Numbered from the stretch's first letter, positions 29,097 to 40,584 are shown. The stretch: 64,000 nt of DNA from Raffaelea ambrosiae (GCA_002778195.1 PCDI01000003.1:1650295-1714294), one strand, 5' to 3'. Notes: generated by a model from the letters alone, not told the origin. Translations and numbers: made by a program.

Positions 29097-30158
29097 TCAT
29101 GAGTGCACTTGCACAACCGGCGAGGCCTCTGTCACCGGGGGGGCTGTCGCCGCTGTCGCCGCTGTCGTCGCCGCCGCGGCCGCGGCCACAACAGCTCCCC
29201 CCGTCATGTTCGTCTTGGGGTCGTAGTGGAACCCTGGCATGGCCGTGTCGGGCGCGTTCAGGCCCCAGGCCTCGGGACTGTCGTCGTGCACCGTCGTGCG
29301 CCGCATGTCCCGCTTGTAGCGGCCCTCGAAAGCACCCCCGCCGGCCCGGTGCAGCACCGCCCGGTTGTCCCACCAGACGAGGTCGCCGGGCTGGTGCCAG
29401 TCGACCGAGACGACGTGCTCGGGCGCGGTGACGTGCTGGTTGAGGCGGCGGATCAGCGCGTCGGATGCGTCCGGGTCGGGCAGGCCCTCGATGCGGCAGA
29501 GGTGGGCGCCGACGTACAGGTCCCAGCGGCCGGACGGCGGGTGGCGCTGGAGGATGCGGTGGCGCATCTGGGGCTGGGTTGCGGGGTCGAGGTCGTGGTA
29601 GAAGGCGGGGCTGCCGAGCTTGCGGGACTGGGCGATGCAGTGGCGGCCGATGTAGTCGTTTTGGAGGAGGGTGTCGCGCAGGTCGGCGGGGAGGGTGTCG
29701 AAGGCGGTGCGGGCGTCGGCAAAGTCGGTGGTGCCGCCGTTGCCGGGGGGCGGGAGCTCGACGGCGCGGAGCAGGCAGTAGGAGGCGCGGCGGGGGTTGA
29801 AGGAGGAGTCGACGTGGAAGAGGCCGTTGCCGCGGCCCTGGTGGGCGCGGGCGGAGTCCGGGTCGAGGATGCGGCCGTCGTGGTCGAGGTTGCCGGCGTC
29901 AAAGAGCTCGACGTGGGCGTACCGGAGCGGGCGGCCGGGGCTGAGGAAGCGGCGGATGTTGTCGAGGTCGCCCAGCCGGTAGCTCAGCTGGACATGGGCC
30001 TCGTCGTCGAGCCCCGTGTTGCGAAAGACGAGGAAGCCGTACTGGGCAATGGCCGACTGGAGCTCCGCGAGGCCGGCATCGTCGAGGTTGGCAAAGTCCA
30101 CGCCGTCGACCTCGGCGCCAAAGGTCGGGTGGAGTTGCTTGTATGAAAAGAAGGGCAT
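29097..30158 (-). CDS. TauD/TfdA-family Fe(II)/2-oxoglutarate-dependent dioxygenase
   Basis: Single exon, 353 residues. The start (KQLHPTFGAEVDGVDF) is typical of TfdA-like enzymes. The iron-binding motif HxD is visible as LFHVDSSF (His115, Asp117), and the distal histidine lies in NRAVLHRAG (His270). The arginine that holds 2-oxoglutarate follows in KRDMRRTTV (about residue 286). Closest by motif are fungal proteins annotated as alpha-ketoglutarate-dependent 2,4-dichlorophenoxyacetate dioxygenases. They hydroxylate and cleave small organic acids or ethers, but the natural substrate is unknown. The last 35 residues are an Ala/Thr-rich tail from GCC/GCG repeats after the conserved domain ends. 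The gene overlaps nothing and ends tail-to-tail with cyclin C. Confidence 0.93.
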   Translation of the reverse strand: MPFFSYKQLHPTFGAEVDGVDFANLDDAGLAELQSAIAQYGFLVFRNTGLDDEAHVQLSYRLGDLDNIRRFLSPGRPLRYAHVELFDAGNLDHDGRILDPDSARAHQGRGNGLFHVDSSFNPRRASYCLLRAVELPPPGNGGTTDFADARTAFDTLPADLRDTLLQNDYIGRHCIAQSRKLGSPAFYHDLDPATQPQMRHRILQRHPPSGRWDLYVGAHLCRIEGLPDPDASDALIRRLNQHVTAPEHVVSVDWHQPGDLVWWDNRAVLHRAGGGAFEGRYKRDMRRTTVHDDSPEAWGLNAPDTAMPGFHYDPKTNMTGGAVVAAAAAATTAATAATAPPVTEASPVVQVHS

Positions 30159-32537
30159 TTGGGCTCAAGAGTGTATGTATAGCAGTTACAGGTAACAATG
30201 GATGTTGTTATTGAACGGTTACGAACAGTGAAGTTGCACAAACACGCGCAGGTCTGATGGTTTAGTTATGGCCAGAAGTTGCTTGGTTGCTCGGACTGTG
30301 TGCAACTGTCCAAGCAAGCAGTCGAACAAGCCTTTTTCTTTTGCCTCAAGTGCAACACGGCCGTCCTTATTTATACAAGGGCCCCCATGAGAACCATTTT
30401 CCCCCGGGAACGGTTTGCAAGTGCCGAAGTGCCGTGCGGGGAGGGAATGGTCAGTTTCTTTTTCCAGCCAGACAACCTGAGCGAGGAAGCACTCGTAGGG
30501 CGGAGAGATGGGGGGTGACACCGGGAGATAGCTCCCGGTCTGCCAGGTATCGGCGGCAACGTAACGAAATCGGGAGCATGGTGGTTTTGTCCCTTGTTTG
30601 GTTTTGGCCGTTTCAACCCCTGAAGCCGGATGTGCATCTTTCATGTTTGGGCTATTAGTTAGTGTATGTACATGCCAGTTCTTGAAAGCTGGCCAAGACT
30701 ATGTCATCTCCTATGTCATCTCCAAAATTCTTGGTCGTTCCCGAATTAAGGTTGCCAGTTCGTAGCTACACCCTTGGACACAGACAGGTGGCTTATGAGA
30801 GTCGCCTCAAGCCTCGGTCAACTGTCGTGAAAAACACTCAATGCTTTTGGCACAACCTCACATAGCCGGGAATAATAATGATGACAAGTTTGATTTAAAC
30901 AAAGGATATCTCTATATTCGACAGCCTATCGTCCACTTCTTTTTTTATCTTGTTTCACAGCAGAACAAAACACAACACGTCAAAATCTTTGAAGTAACAA
31001 AACATTTCTCATTTCCTCAGTTATCTCTCCAAATAACCACACTAGACAACACAGAAAAAGGCTAGCCGCTATCAGAGAGTCGCTGCCAAATGGTACAACG
31101 GAGAAGATGCAGAAAAGTCACAAATGCTCCTGTGCTCCCCCAAATACCCTTTCATATCTCGAGAGTTCGCGACACGGGAATCTCGTAGCAGTAAAATAAA
31201 ACCGCAAAAAGTAAAAGCAGATACCAACTCCACAGAAACCATTCCGGCTGTTGTGCCCAGTTTCCAGCAGCTGAAAAACAATAAAAAATGGTGTCAAGAC
31301 TTGCCAAAAAAAAGAGGTGGGAAACAACAGGAAGAAATAGACAGTATGGAGTAGAACAGGGTTGTTGAGAGAGTCGAATAAAAAAATCATCAAGACACCG
31401 CAAAGAAAACAAATAACAGTGGAATCAGAACCCAAAAAAGTAAGAATCAGTAAGAAAAAAGAAACACAAGACTGCTTTCTTTGCTTGCCAGTCAACCGCC
31501 AATGTTGCCCCAATATGAACCCTTTAGACATTTGAAAAAGAACGCATCAGAACACCGAACAGGGAACTCCCAAAAACCGCTGCCGAAGTCCCTATTTTTC
31601 AGGGAAAGTAAAAACCAGAAGAAGAAAAAAAAGAAGTCGTCCAGAATGAGACTCGTTCTATGTGAAGATTTTTTTTTCTTTCAGCTCGTAGACCCGTGAT
31701 GAACCGTATTTTATCGTAGAAGAAAATCGCCCGCTCCGTGTATGGCCAGAAATGAAGCAAGTGATGCAGTCGCAAATAACTCCGTAGTAGGAACCCGATG
31801 ATATATGCAGGGATTAGAAGCTGTCGAATAACGATTGGAAACCGACGCCGATACAACCCGGAAGGGTGGGAAAAATAAAACAAAACAGAAAAGGGAACGC
31901 CAATTCGTCGAATCGAAACAGCCAGTATCTTTCGAAGCCGGAGAGCACAACGGCTCCCATAGGGTATTTTTTCGTGTTTTTTGTTGACCGAAAGCAGCCG
32001 AAGAAAAAGAAAGAAAAAGCAATCAAAACACAAAAAAGGTATATCGATTAGTATCCGTGCCGTGCCGGTTGGGAAAAGAAGTTGAAAAGTTGTCGAAACT
32101 CGCACGAGAGAAGGAACTCGCTGGGGGAATCCAAGGTAGGGTGATTTTGTACAGAGTAGCGAGCCCACCATGCGAGATGGAGAGAAGTGGTCTCGTGAAC
32201 CAGAGTAGTCTCGATGTACCCACTGGCCCACCATCGTTTTTCGTTTTGTTGTGCCCGCCCTAGCCCGCCCGCGGAATGAAGCATTGAGATCGATTGCCAT
32301 TTTTTTCGCGTTTTTTGTTGTTGCCTGGTGTGTTTATCATCGGTGCTCAAAAGCCAAGATAACCAGCTGCTGAAATGAGTGAAATGGTTATGTTGTGTTT
32401 TGTTTTGTTATTTTGCCTTCCGTAATCCCGAACATAACAATCTGGTACCCACAAAGGTTCATTGGCTGAACCGCATCACTTCCCCATACTGTCCATGAAA
32501 GGAGCAGATACGAGGAGGAAGAGACAGTTCAGCCGCT
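30159..32537. other. Gene-poor AT-rich interval, 2.4 kb
   Basis: Between the dioxygenase start and the stop of the small conserved gene, both on the minus strand. The DNA is clearly richer in A/T than neighbouring genes, especially 30840-32300, and has many short A and T runs. The largest open frame (31599-32300, minus) is Phe/Arg/Ser-rich with no motif and looks fortuitous. The stretch may include a long 3' UTR of the small conserved gene. I see no tRNA or transposon ends. Confidence 0.45.
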
Positions 32538-33310
32538 TTACCAAGCGGTACCAAGCTGCTGCTGCGGGACGCGGATGGGAGACACCGATGGTGGCACAGG
32601 GGCATTCATGCTCATGTGGGAGGCCGGGCGGGAAGACGGGTTCACGATCGGGATGGGGTTGCGCGTGCGCGTAGCGGCAGGCTGGTACAGTTTTGTCGTT
32701 GCCTGCTGGGCCTGCTGGAGTGAGGGAAGAGTGAAAGAGGGTGATGACGCGTTGAGTGAGAAGACCGGTGCGGCCTGGATAGGCTGCGATGGCGAGTGCT
32801 CCGGAGAATTACTTGCCAACGATGACCGTTCAGAAGCACTGTGAATAGACACCAACTGGTATTGGGGCACAAGAGTTAGTGGCGCGAGAGACAATGAGGG
32901 GGGTTGAAAGAGGTCGCGCCATGGACTGCACAACTGGCGGTCGTCGTGCAGATGAAGGAAAAACACAGAAGATCGTTCTTCTAATGATGGGATCATCGGC
33001 GGGCACTCACGTCGTTCTCGGACAGCAGACCAGGACAGAACTCCAGATCGTCCTCCAGATCAAAAGAGCGACCAGCCTCAAACTTTACCCGGAAGGCTGT
33101 CAGATTGAGGCTGTCAGTCATCTCCTTGATGTTGCGGATCTGGCGGAACTGCTGGTGCTGCTGGTGATGGTGTTGTTGTTGTTTGTGGCCATTTTGTGAC
33201 ACCGACATGCGCGGCGCCCGACGATTGCGGCCGCCGTGGTGGGTGTGGCCAACCGCCGGAGCTGTTGCCGGGGTTGGGTGTTGCTGGTGGGCATTGTAGT
33301 AGTACGACAT
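32538..33310 (-). CDS. Small conserved fungal protein of unknown function (FEAGRSFDLEDDLEFCP family)
   Basis: Two exons, 33310-33011 and 32855-32538, joined over a 155-nt intron (GTGAGT donor; CTAAC branch word and CCAG acceptor), giving 205 residues. The N-terminus is Tyr/His/Gln-rich (MSYYYNAHQQHP), then a basic RRAPRMSVSQN segment and a Gln/His run. Next comes the well-kept block FRVKFEAGRSFDLEDDLEFC. The join reads LSENDLVSIHSASERSSLAS. After a Ser/Pro-rich stretch the C-terminus has RTRNPIPIVNPSS. I recall this arrangement from uncharacterised proteins in many filamentous ascomycetes, but no function is known to me. The open frame has a TTG a few codons upstream; the first ATG is at 33310. 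The gene is isolated in about 10 kb of otherwise gene-poor DNA. Confidence 0.76.
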
Positions 33311-33741
33311 TATCAAGAGCGGAAGGCTGGTGAAATCAGGCGCAAAACAAGAGCTGGGTGTTGTGGCTATGATAAAGTTGGGCAGCGAAGAGAAGCCGTG
33401 GTGGCGGTATTCGCGGGAAATCCTAAGCGGGTGGTGGTGGACGAATAGACGCGTCGGGCGGGGAAAGCCAAAAATTGTCGTTGTTTATTCGTCGTCTTTC
33501 TGTGTTTGGAAGTCGAGGTCAACCCGGAATCGATGTAGAAAGTCCAGCTGATGGCTTTGTCGTGATCAGAGAGCGAAAGGGAGTGTGAGGGGGGGGGGGG
33601 GGGGTGGGTAGGCAGCGAAGCGAAGAAAAAGGAAAAGAGGAGAAAATGCGCGAAAATGGAAGGAGTCGCAGAAAGCTGGGAGAGGAAGAGTTTTAGAAGA
33701 GAATAAAGAGGAAGGAGAGATCTCGAGGGGTGAGAGTGTGT

Positions 33742-33766
<25 letters not shown>
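33742..33766. repeat. (GA)n microsatellite 1
   Basis: An uninterrupted GA dinucleotide tract about 430 bases upstream of the small conserved gene, CT on that gene's sense strand. Confidence 0.9.
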
Positions 33767-33775
<9 letters not shown>

Positions 33776-34928
33776 AGATGTTTCGTTTATGGACGGTAAA
33801 AGATGGGAAAGCAGAAGGCGAGCAGAAAGGTAGAGAATTCGAAGAAGACGAGGAGGAAGAGAAAGCGGATTGGGGAGTGAAGTACTTTTGATGGTGGTTG
33901 GTTGCAAGTGTGACGGGCGGGTGGACAAGTGCAGGGAATTGTGGATTTGGTGTGGATGTGGTGGGTGTGTTGGGCTTGGTGGGTGGCAGAGGAAAGGAAA
34001 GAGCGAGGGAAGGAGGGAAGGTGCGGGAAAAGAGAAGGTGCGAGGGGAAAGATCGGAGAGGGCGAGAAAGGCTTTTTTTTGGGTTTTTCCTCGCTGGTGG
34101 GCAGCAGACCACCACAGACTGACCCAGAGCGTGCGGTGACCAGTTCAGTCAGCCGAGGGTGGGAAGGGGAAATAGCGCTAGGGCAGGAAGGAGCGACGGG
34201 TGGTACGTGCAGGGGAGGTGGGTCCAGGCAGAGTGAGGAGAGGACAGAGAGACTGGGGCGGGAGAACAGGCAGGCTGGGTCGGCTGCAGGTGCACTGGTG
34301 CAGAGACTGGGACAGATTGGTGCAGAAGCGACGAGCAGCGAAACGGCCAAAAGCAGGAAAGAGAGCGGCTGGCGTGGTTGGGTGTCGGGTTGCGGCGGGT
34401 GGGGGCAGGACAGAAGGGGGGGGACAGCGATTCAGGGCCAGTGAGGCAGCAGAGGAGACGCAGCAGGAGGACAGAGGGCGCCTGGAGGATGACTGACGGA
34501 CAACGAGACGAACGAACAAAGAACGCCAAAAATAAGAAAGAGCGAGCCGGCGTGCATGACGCACAGTGCGGGGAGGCGCAGCGCTTCGGCGGGCCAATGA
34601 GCAGACGGGACTGAGTGAAAGCGTGACAAGGCGGGCGGTGAGATACTGTGAAGAGAGGGCGCAGGCAGATCCAGAGCATTGAAGACCAGGACAGGAGAGG
34701 TTAGGGCTGTGGTGGGTGTGTCCCAGTGACGAACTCCTTTGCCATACATAGTAGGCATGATGCAGCAATGCACGGCAGCAGCGGTAATAGCGGCGGGCGA
34801 GGGAATGGCTAGCACCAGCGCCAGATGGGCCGGTCGCTTGGCTTGGGAGGCTTTGCGGAAATAGAACTGGGCTAGACTGGGTAGACACCGTGTCATTGGC
34901 CTTGCGCATACGGTGCCCGGCGAAAGCA

Positions 34929-34952
34929 AGAGAGAGAGAGAGAGAGAGAGAG
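34929..34952. repeat. (GA)n microsatellite 2
   Basis: Uninterrupted AG dinucleotide tract in the long divergent intergenic region. Confidence 0.9.
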
Positions 34953-35378
34953 CAGAGAAGACGGAAGGAAGCCTGCCTGACTGCCCTGTCCTGCTTTGCT
35001 GGTACCTCAGGCAAGCAGCCATGGCAGAGGGAAGGAGGAGCCCCACACACACGGTTTGGTGTAGACCCACTTTCCCAAACACTTTGCCACCTGGTTTTGC
35101 CACACTTCGATTGGCCCATGTTATCGCACTAGACTTAGGATGGACTAGGCGCATGCTGGTGGAAATTTGGCTGTTTTTAATTTTGGGTCATTTTTAGGTC
35201 TGGAGACGGGCAGGAGCTGCTGGGCGCACTGCTGGCGCAAGTTCAGGCGGCAGGAACCCCAACAAAAGCAACAAAAGGACAGAGAGGAGGACAAAAACAG
35301 GCTTGGGGGTGCCCACTGAAGAAAGCGCTAGGGAGCTGTAGAATGCCCGAGAGGCTACCCCTCTCTGCCCCCCAAATC

Positions 35379-35400
35379 AAAACAAAACAAAACAAAACAA
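35379..35400. repeat. (AAAAC)n short tandem repeat
   Basis: Four tandem AAAAC/CAAAA pentamers in the long intergenic region. Confidence 0.85.
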
Positions 35401-36851
35401 TAGGAGACCGAGCTGACTCTCCGATGGCCGCCGACAGAAGCGCCAGCGAGCTCCTACGAGGCAGCAGGCGTCTGCCAGGGACCACATGGCTGGGCAAGAA
35501 GCATGCGTATGTGTGTCACGCAACAATGTCCCGTCTGTCTCTGCAGACGAGGGGACTCGGGTCTGGCCTGTGGCTGCAGCCTGCAGGACAGGGCGAGCAC
35601 TGTACAGAGGTGTCGTGACCGCAAAGGTCCCCTGCCTGAACACCGATCTTTGCAACGCGAGCACCTGCCACTCGTTCTCACACACGCATTCAGCATTAAA
35701 TCCTGACCACAGAGAGGCAAAAAAAAAGGGGAGCGCGCAAATTGCCAGTTCTCGTAAATATGCATGCGCCCCATCCGCACAGTGGCTGGAGAGGGCTGGG
35801 AAACTGGGCTGGGAGGGCAGAAAGAATGGAAGACGGACTGTCCAGTCGTTAGTTTGTTCCCTGCAGGAGAGATGGGAAAATGGGGTGCGCAAGACGGGTG
35901 TCCGACAGTGAAACCCCATGGTTGGACTACAGGCAAATCGGAAACGGGGGGGCGCTTGGCGGGAGATTGTGCGAGACTGTGGACACTGTGGGAGACTTGC
36001 GCCGACAGGGCAGGAAGGGAGTTCAGAGAGAAACCACAGTGCTTGGGCCGGTTGGCCAGCACACGGAGTACACACTGTCCAGCTCTCCACAGGCTGGGTC
36101 ACATTGTCACATTTGTGGGTTCGCAGTCTTGTCCAGTCTCGTCCAGTGTGTCCGCTACAGCCCACTCAAGTCCACCCCTTTGGCGCCTTGCTGGATGCAG
36201 ACAGGGGAAGAAGGGCTATGTGGGCTTGTTGATATTGACAAGGGTGGATTACTGCAGAATGCAAAACAAAGAGGAGAAGGGGGGAAAAGCAGAAAGCGGG
36301 AGGGGCGGCCAGAGTGAGCAAGGGAGGACGAGAGGAGCCGAAGGAGACGACGAAGCCGTTCAGCCCAATGGGAGCGGTTCTATGGGTGTCAGAGTCTGAC
36401 AGGAAAGGGAAGAATGTTTGAGCCTGGACGGCGAGGGTGAGCAAGGAATTGGCTGGCGACGAATGCGGACAGCAAAGAAGCCAGAGATGGCAGGCAGGAG
36501 AAGAAACACGGCGACCGCAGACCGCAAGGCCAAACGACAGGCCAAACTGCAGACCAGCAACAAAGTATTGGTTGACAGGGCCGATCTTGTCGACTGATCA
36601 CCGTGCCGCATCCCTGCCCTGCCATGCAACTCTGCTTTCTTTAGAACAAGGGGCCTTTTTTTGCAGGTCCTGCAGACTATGGTCCGCTGCCGCGCACGGC
36701 AAGAATACGTATTATTAATAAGATACATACAAGGCAACTAGTCCATACTCGTACTCATAGACTACGAGTACGATGTCCTTGGGGGTCCTTTTCGGCCTCG
36801 GGGGTCTGCACGCCATCACTCGTAAGATACACAGTCGCATCCAGCTCGCTT

Positions 36852-36873
36852 GAGAGAGAGAGAGAGAGAGAGA
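36852..36873. repeat. (GA)n microsatellite 3
   Basis: Uninterrupted GA tract in the long divergent intergenic region, about 100 bases after a cluster of TACGAGTA-type words. Confidence 0.9.
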
Positions 36874-37334
36874 AAAAGAGCATGGACCCCTTCCCGGTCG
36901 AGTCGCCATGGTGAACGGACGGCCTGGTCAGAGTTCACAGATCTTATCTCGGGACCACAAGGCATGACCGGCGTGGTGACCAGCGGGGTGTGAGTCCACC
37001 ATCCAGCCAACATACGACATCAAGACGTGAGCATCGGCTCGTTTGGACAAGCTTGAAGTCTGTTCTTGTCAGATTCTCACCCTGCTCCCCCACCCCCCAT
37101 TGCGAATGCCGTCTCGTTGCTTCCTCGTTTCAGGAGGCGGGGTGTCAATTACAACACAAGGGAACGGCTGCTGGGCTGGTGGTGGTCGGCGTACGAGTAC
37201 ACCGCATGGTATATTTCAACCACGTTCAACCACGGACTTTGGCCAGCGGTGGCGAAGAACCAGAAAAACAAAAACCACAGACAAAAAGGAAGGGGAGACG
37301 AGAAAAAAAAAGAAACGAAAATACAACCCACGAA

Positions 37335-37360
37335 CGCGTGCGTGCGTGCGTGCGCGCGCG
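37335..37360. repeat. (CGTG)n / (CG)n simple repeat
   Basis: Tandem CGTG tetramers running into a CG dinucleotide tract, in the long intergenic region. Confidence 0.85.
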
Positions 37361-37429
37361 TGTCAATCTGCAACCGTCAATCCGTAGTATGCATTGTTTT
37401 GTATTTGTGTTCTTTCCTGGCTGGGTGGC

Positions 37430-37448
37430 GAGAGAGAGAGAGAGAGAA
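37430..37448. repeat. (GA)n microsatellite 4
   Basis: Short GA tract, the fourth within 3.7 kb and in the same strand orientation as the others. Confidence 0.85.
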
Positions 37449-40135
37449 GCGTGAGAAAAGCTTCGTGAGCAATCGCACAAAGGGGGAAAGCTGCGCTGTT
37501 TTCAATCGCATTCTTTCACTGTTATGTGCGGGCGGTTTTGTTTCACTGTGGCATGGCCCCATCTTTGCTTGCGGCACACGGCTCTTCGTCCCATAAGCCA
37601 ATGCCCCCCCCCCCTAGGCAACGACGACGCCATGTCGTTCATGAGACAGACGCGGAGACAGGCCAGTTCGTGCTCTGTTGGTCGTGCTCTGTTGACTCTA
37701 CGAGTACTCGTGCAGCGTGCCTCCAAGACTTGTAGACCGCTCGTTGGGCGATCTTTTCGAGCCCAGGTTATTTTCGCATCGTGCACACCCTCTTCTTTCG
37801 TCTGCTTGCTTTTTGGGGGGGGAGGGAGGAGAGCACATGGAACCTAAATTCTTTATCGGGAGGGTAAGGAGCAGAGAGAGAAATAAGAAGTCCATACCGC
37901 CAAACAGGAAAAAAAAGGAAAAAGAAGAAAAAAAATGGCACAGATCTGGTTGGCTGTGAAAAAAAAAAAGTGTCTGTGTTGCGCAGGTACACCGTCCTAC
38001 TGATGAATGCGACGGATGCCTCTCTCTCTAGAAATAGCGGTGTGGGCTGATCTGGCTGGAGACCCGACACCGGGGGGGCGGACAACTCTCGCTGTATTTT
38101 TTTTTTTTTTTCCTTCCAACCCACGCGGTTTACGGTGTAAAAAAAAAAAAAGACGAGACGTGTGTCGCGAAAGTAACAATCGATTGGCCAGAGCCTATCT
38201 TCACGGGGATCTCTCTCTTTCAGTCTCGTGCAGTGTTGCACTGGGAGAAGAAAAAAAAAAGAAAAGGAAGCCAGGAAGGAAACAAGAAGAAGGAAAGAAT
38301 AAAAAAGGCGTTCGCTCCTTCCAGTTCGATCCCTTTTGAGATCCAGATGCGCGGGAAAAATAAGAATAAAAGATTTAATAAGAAAAAAAATAGGCACGCG
38401 CTTTCCACAGATTCCCAAGGATCTTGGCTCGAGGAAACATTGCCGCCTGATTGCCAATTCCACTCTGGGTTTTTTTTCTTCTTCTTCTTTTCTCGTCTGT
38501 ACCGAGAGGGCTTTCAGCAAGGCCGACAAAGTATACTATGTAGTTCGGGCTGGCCAGCCATGGCCTCACAACCGATGACGTCGACCATGCGTCTCTTGCA
38601 GCGTCTCGGTCATCCCATTGCAGGTTAGACGCCATTGTGGTCGGTCTTGGTTAGTATGCCTCGTTTGGGTTGTACTCGTAGACAGGGCAGCTTACTTGGT
38701 AGACAGGGCAGACTAGCCTTTTGGTTGGGCCTCTCGCTCCCTTCCGTTTGTCTCGCTGGTGCTCCTTCCGTGAGGGGGGGGGGGGCTTATTACGAGACAA
38801 CACTTTTTTGGCCAAAACGGTCGCCACGTGATGGTTGACAAGTCACGGTATGTGTCGTTCTTGTCAGACGTGTCTCGCTCGATGGAAGGCTTCTCCCTCG
38901 CCCAGGTCGCGCCCAGGTCTCTCTCCCGGGTCGCATCCCTACGTCGCTCGCCCTGTGTGGTCTCTGAGAAACCTCCACGGCTGGTCCCTCTCCCTCGCTA
39001 CGCGTGCGTGCGTGCACACACGCATCCCTCCCCTCCCAAAATGGCGGGACAGCCATCGTGTGCATTAGTTTGGGCGGCCCTCCAATGCTCGTAATAACCG
39101 CCTTGGGGCAGTGCCACCCCCGAACCAGACGAAACGCTACGGGGCTGTGAAATCTCGCTCGCCGGAAAAGACGCCTGCAGGGGGGTCCCAGTCTGCACGT
39201 GCATAGTGTGGCTTGGACTGTGGGCGCCCGTGTGTGTGCCGCCAGGCTGAAGCGGGTGCAAGACGCAACCCGATAGACAAACCAAGGAGAAGTGTATTTT
39301 TATTTTTTTTTCCTTTTCTTTGCCTTGTTTGCTTGTTGCGGTTATTCGCTTTACAATTCTCGGGATTGGTCCGGAAAGGCAGGCGTGCCGGGCTGTTCAG
39401 CCGTGTGCAGTGTGACCAAATGCATTGGTGAACGCTTGTCTGATACACAATCGAGATCGAGATCCATGACGCCTTGCCAACAGCTGTGAGGCGTAGAACA
39501 TGTTTGAACCGTACAATAAAGCTTGCGAAATATGCAGAAAGATGTTGCAGCGGTAATTGGAGGGAATAATCGATGATTGGGGCTTTTGTCGAATTCTTCT
39601 GAATTGTTTTGGATTCAACATGTTGTTTTATTGTTAGGTTTAGACAAGTATCCAACCTGAACGAACCTTGAACAAGATACACAAGAACAATTGACATCAA
39701 TTCGCTGCCATATTTTTGTCAATGCAGGAACCCAGCTAACCAAAACCAAAACCCCCAAAAAATTCCCTTCCCACTTGCAACGGCTTCTCTCATGTTCCTG
39801 GTCCCATGTTTGGGTGTCTTCTTTGTTAACTCCCCCTCGGAGAAACGAGAGCCAAACAAGCTCGCGATGCCCATTACGTCACCCGACCATCGACGATCAG
39901 GAACTTCTGGGCCACAACGTGACGTGAGCAACTGGGAGGTGCAGTGAGTAAACGTGAGCGGGAAGAGAATGAAGGCGAAAAAAAAGTGAACGGTGTGCCA
40001 AGGGCGACGCCGGGCCTCTATTTGAACAACAGGGTGTGCCCCCCGTCTTGGGCGACAGGCCATGCACGAAATTGTTCGACAACACAAATCGATACAGAAT
40101 TCCACCTACCAACCATAAAACATACAACTACGACA

Positions 40136-40584
40136 ATGTCGGCACGCATTTGGACACGCTCCCTCCGGACCATCCGGCCCCGGGTCAACCGTCCGGCACA
40201 GCCTGTGCACGCCAGCAGCGGCCGCTGGGTTGCCGCCGCTCGGCCGCTGTCCACCACCATGGCGTTTCGCCACAAGGAGTCGGAAATTGGTATGAACGCC
40301 CCGGAGTTGCTTTGCTATGCTCTATGATGCTCTATGCGCAGACGCTTGCACAGATGTTGACCAAACCAGACGATCCTGACTTCAACGTGGACAAGCTCAC
40401 CGAAGAGTCCATCCACGAACAGAAAGAGGGCAAGGGCCAGTGGATCCCGGGGCTGGCCTCCGACAGCGAGGAACTCGTCAAGGCCGACCGGCTGACCAAT
40501 GCCGAGGCCGAGCGAGAGATGGAGCTGAGCGAGAAAAAGCTGAAAGAGGCAGCACAGAAGCAGAAACAAACAGGGAAAGCTTGA
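40136..40584 (+). CDS. Small mitochondrial-type protein of unknown function
   Basis: Proposed exons 40136-40289 and 40370-40584, 122 residues, with an 80-nt intron (GTATGA...CCAG). The N-terminus is a clear mitochondrial targeting sequence: MSARIWTRSLRTIRPRVNRP with Arg, Ser and no acidic residues, then RPLSTTMAFRHKE. The second exon carries the conserved-looking core PDFNVDKLTEESIHEQKEGK and SDSEELVKADR, then a Lys/Glu-rich helical tail. An earlier acceptor (GCGCAG, ending 40341) would put exon 2 out of frame with the phase-1 donor. The CCAG at 40366-40369 keeps frame and gives SEIDDPDFNVDKL. I recognise the type as a short mitochondrial protein found in ascomycetes but know no function. Confidence 0.7.

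Larger units (their letters stand above)
33311..40135. other. Very long divergent intergenic region, 6.8 kb
   Basis: Separates the small conserved gene (-) from the small mitochondrial protein gene (+). It contains four GA microsatellites, an AAAAC run (35379-35400), a CGTG run (37335-37360) and homopolymer tracts. The sequence is purine-rich on the plus strand over 33.6-34.5 kb, pyrimidine-rich in the direction of the small conserved gene. Open frames of up to about 313 codons (34178-35119, minus) and 262 codons (35377-36165, minus) lack motifs and have mixed codon use. I see no gene, RNA gene or element ends that I can support. Confidence 0.5.

Noticed and set aside
29103..30146. 347-residue plus-strand frame opposite the dioxygenase
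   Set aside because: Almost exact antisense of the TauD/TfdA frame, which has all catalytic residues.
31599..32300. 233-residue minus-strand frame in AT-rich DNA
   Set aside because: Phe/Arg-rich composition, no motif, and embedded in a likely 3' UTR or intergenic stretch.
34178..36165. Two minus-strand frames (313 and 262 residues) in the long intergenic region
   Set aside because: Cys/Ser/Pro-rich with no recognisable motif, no plausible splice partners and repeat-like DNA. Length alone is not enough here.
33311..40135. Possible transposon remnant in the long intergenic region
   Set aside because: No terminal inverted repeats, target-site duplications or transposase/reverse-transcriptase motifs were found by eye in any frame.
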